Shown here piece after piece: positions 21,892-22,490 of a DNA stretch of 22,490 nucleotides; positions within the stretch are counted from its first letter, which is position 1, and every line of letters begins with the position of its first letter. The position numbers and the translations under genes are program-made. Source of the stretch: an uncultured Victivallales bacterium (GTDB taxonomy: Bacteria > Verrucomicrobiota > Lentisphaeria > Oligosphaerales > JAFGRS01); assembly GCA_903834675.1 (NCBI GenBank), contig CAILKC010000492.1, positions 1 to 22,490 of the forward strand, written 5' to 3'. The notes below the pieces were generated by a model. It was not told the origin of the DNA, did not search any database, and worked only from the letters and a program-made list of their open reading frames with translations.

Positions 21892-21933
21892 CCCGTTCAC
21901 GAGCGACATGAAAAGGCTCGCGAGCAGGCTCGG

Positions 21934-22197
21934 TTAGCGACGCAGGTTCAAGCGACGAATCAGGGCCAGATACTGTTCGGACGAGAGGCGCTGGATGTAG
22001 GTCAGCAACTTGCGCCGACGGTTCACCATGGCCAGCAGGCCCCGACGCGAACTATGGTCCTTCTTGTGAATCTTCAAGTGTTCGGTGAGTTCGTTGACAC
22101 GTGCGGTCAGAATGGCCACTTGGACCGCGCTTCCGCCGACATCCTTCTCACTGCTACCGAACTCTTTGACAATCGCCGTTTTTTGATCCGTTGTCAT
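21934..22197 (-). CDS. rpsO: 30S ribosomal protein uS15
   Basis: The 87-residue protein is close to the usual 88-89. It shows the S15 signatures VQVAILTARVNELTEHLKIH, KKDHSSRRGLLAMVNRRRKLL and a final YLALIRRLNLRR. S15 binds 16S rRNA early in small-subunit assembly and in several bacteria represses its own translation through its mRNA leader. The ATG at 22197 begins MTTDQKTAIVKEFG, the common family start; the ribosome-binding sequence before it is weak (ACGGA). It is the first gene of the - strand block rpsO-pnp-rpmE-prfA. Confidence 0.98.
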   Translation of the reverse strand: MTTDQKTAIVKEFGSSEKDVGGSAVQVAILTARVNELTEHLKIHKKDHSSRRGLLAMVNRRRKLLTYIQRLSSEQYLALIRRLNLRR

Positions 22198-22490
22198 GAT
22201 GGGGTCCGTAGTTCTGCACTTACCGTATCCTGTAACGCCACTGCCGAACCGGGGTCATCTGCCCCAGCAGCGCGCCCGCTTCCGGCGGTAAGACCAGGAG
22301 CGGCGGGATAAACAATCTTGGTAACTTACCGTGTCGGCAAGAGCTTTCAAGCCCGAGCGACAGCGGCGGGCGCAGGTCAGTTCCGTAGGGGCTTCTGTTT
22401 CGATCGTCTCCGCGTCCGGCGAGCAGAACGGGTCACTTGACTCTTGGGGGAGACTTCCGGCGGGATTTGTCGCGAATGCCAGACGCCGCA
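22198..22490 (-). promoter_or_regulatory. Upstream region of rpsO, possible leader and end of an upstream gene
   Basis: No gene is resolved. A 9-base direct repeat ACTTACCGT occurs at 22218-22226 and 22324-22332. The second copy lies within a GGTAA/TTACC palindrome. On the - strand a short frame at the window edge ends at 22433 with the basic tail DKSRRKSPPRVK, which could be the C-terminus of an upstream gene but is too short to assign. A promoter for rpsO is expected here; the candidate TTGCCG...TTTAT spacing near 22310-22345 is not convincing. Confidence 0.35.

Larger units (their letters stand above)
21362..21933 (-). promoter_or_regulatory. Long structured leader between rpsO and pnp
   Basis: These 572 bases contain no convincing gene: the 136-codon frame at 21408-21818 has no family resemblance. 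On the - strand several stems are seen. GTCGGAGA pairs with TCTCCGAC (21687-21694 with 21645-21652) and encloses a nested 6-bp stem (21661-21666 with 21673-21678). GGCGAGAC and its partner close a GAAA tetraloop (about 21609-21630). A 13-bp stem (21559-21571 with 21517-21529) encloses GGCC/GGCC. A CGAAC/GTTCG hairpin lies near 21418-21430. The 13-bp stem has a G-U pair only if the - strand is the RNA. This suits a pnp leader, perhaps processed by RNase III, but the processing role is inference. Confidence 0.65.

Overview
This is a GC-rich bacterial window with two unlike halves. Positions 1 to about 17,230 hold an accessory region for efflux and carbohydrate metabolism, mostly on the + strand. 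Positions about 17,420 to 22,200 hold a compact housekeeping block, entirely on the - strand. No 16S gene or other direct lineage marker is present. Several features would suit a member of the Planctomycetota-Verrucomicrobiota-Kiritimatiellota group: many Gfo/Idh/MocA oxidoreductases, a sugar-isomerase TIM barrel, a URO-D-like protein, secreted carbohydrate-active proteins, and a noncoding patch of GGAGACGG and CCTCTGTGA type repeats. This is inference from style, not proof.

Layout, left part. The window opens inside an RND efflux pump gene (2-2740). Twelve bases later starts a tight + strand run: two Gfo/Idh/MocA oxidoreductases, a zinc-free quinone-oxidoreductase-type MDR protein and a classical SDR dehydrogenase (2753-6599). 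After a hairpin comes a type I 3-dehydroquinase-fold protein (6697-7473) that keeps the Schiff-base Lys and catalytic His but lacks the usual Glu-x-Arg substrate motif. A strong Shine-Dalgarno and the first ~14 codons of another SDR follow (7514-7567), cut off where a convergent Gfo/Idh/MocA gene ends (7575-8696, -). That gene diverges from a sugar phosphate isomerase/epimerase-like TIM barrel (8965-9726, +). A URO-D-family protein (9875-10852, -) diverges from a secreted oligogalacturonate-lyase-like beta-propeller (11234-12373, +). A small frame-broken gene and a repeat-rich noncoding island (12433-13072) precede a large secreted putative glycoside-hydrolase-like protein (13210-15633) and a class C beta-lactamase-fold serine hydrolase (15750-17234).

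Layout, right part. Read on the - strand the order is rpsO, pnp, rpmE, prfA, then tRNA-Pro(GGG). The 572-base gap between rpsO and pnp is rich in inverted repeats. Two of them pair better as RNA of the - strand, and one overlaps the pnp ribosome-binding site, so it looks like a long structured pnp leader.

How the genes may work together. Several oxidoreductases, an isomerase-type TIM barrel and secreted polysaccharide-active proteins suggest uptake and oxidative breakdown of plant- or algae-derived sugars or uronates. The exact substrate cannot be read from the sequence. I found no CRISPR array, transposase, integrase, phage gene or recognised defence system. The best candidates for something undescribed are the structured rpsO-pnp leader, the dehydroquinase-like enzyme with altered substrate residues and its truncated SDR neighbour, and the unassigned secreted 807-residue protein.
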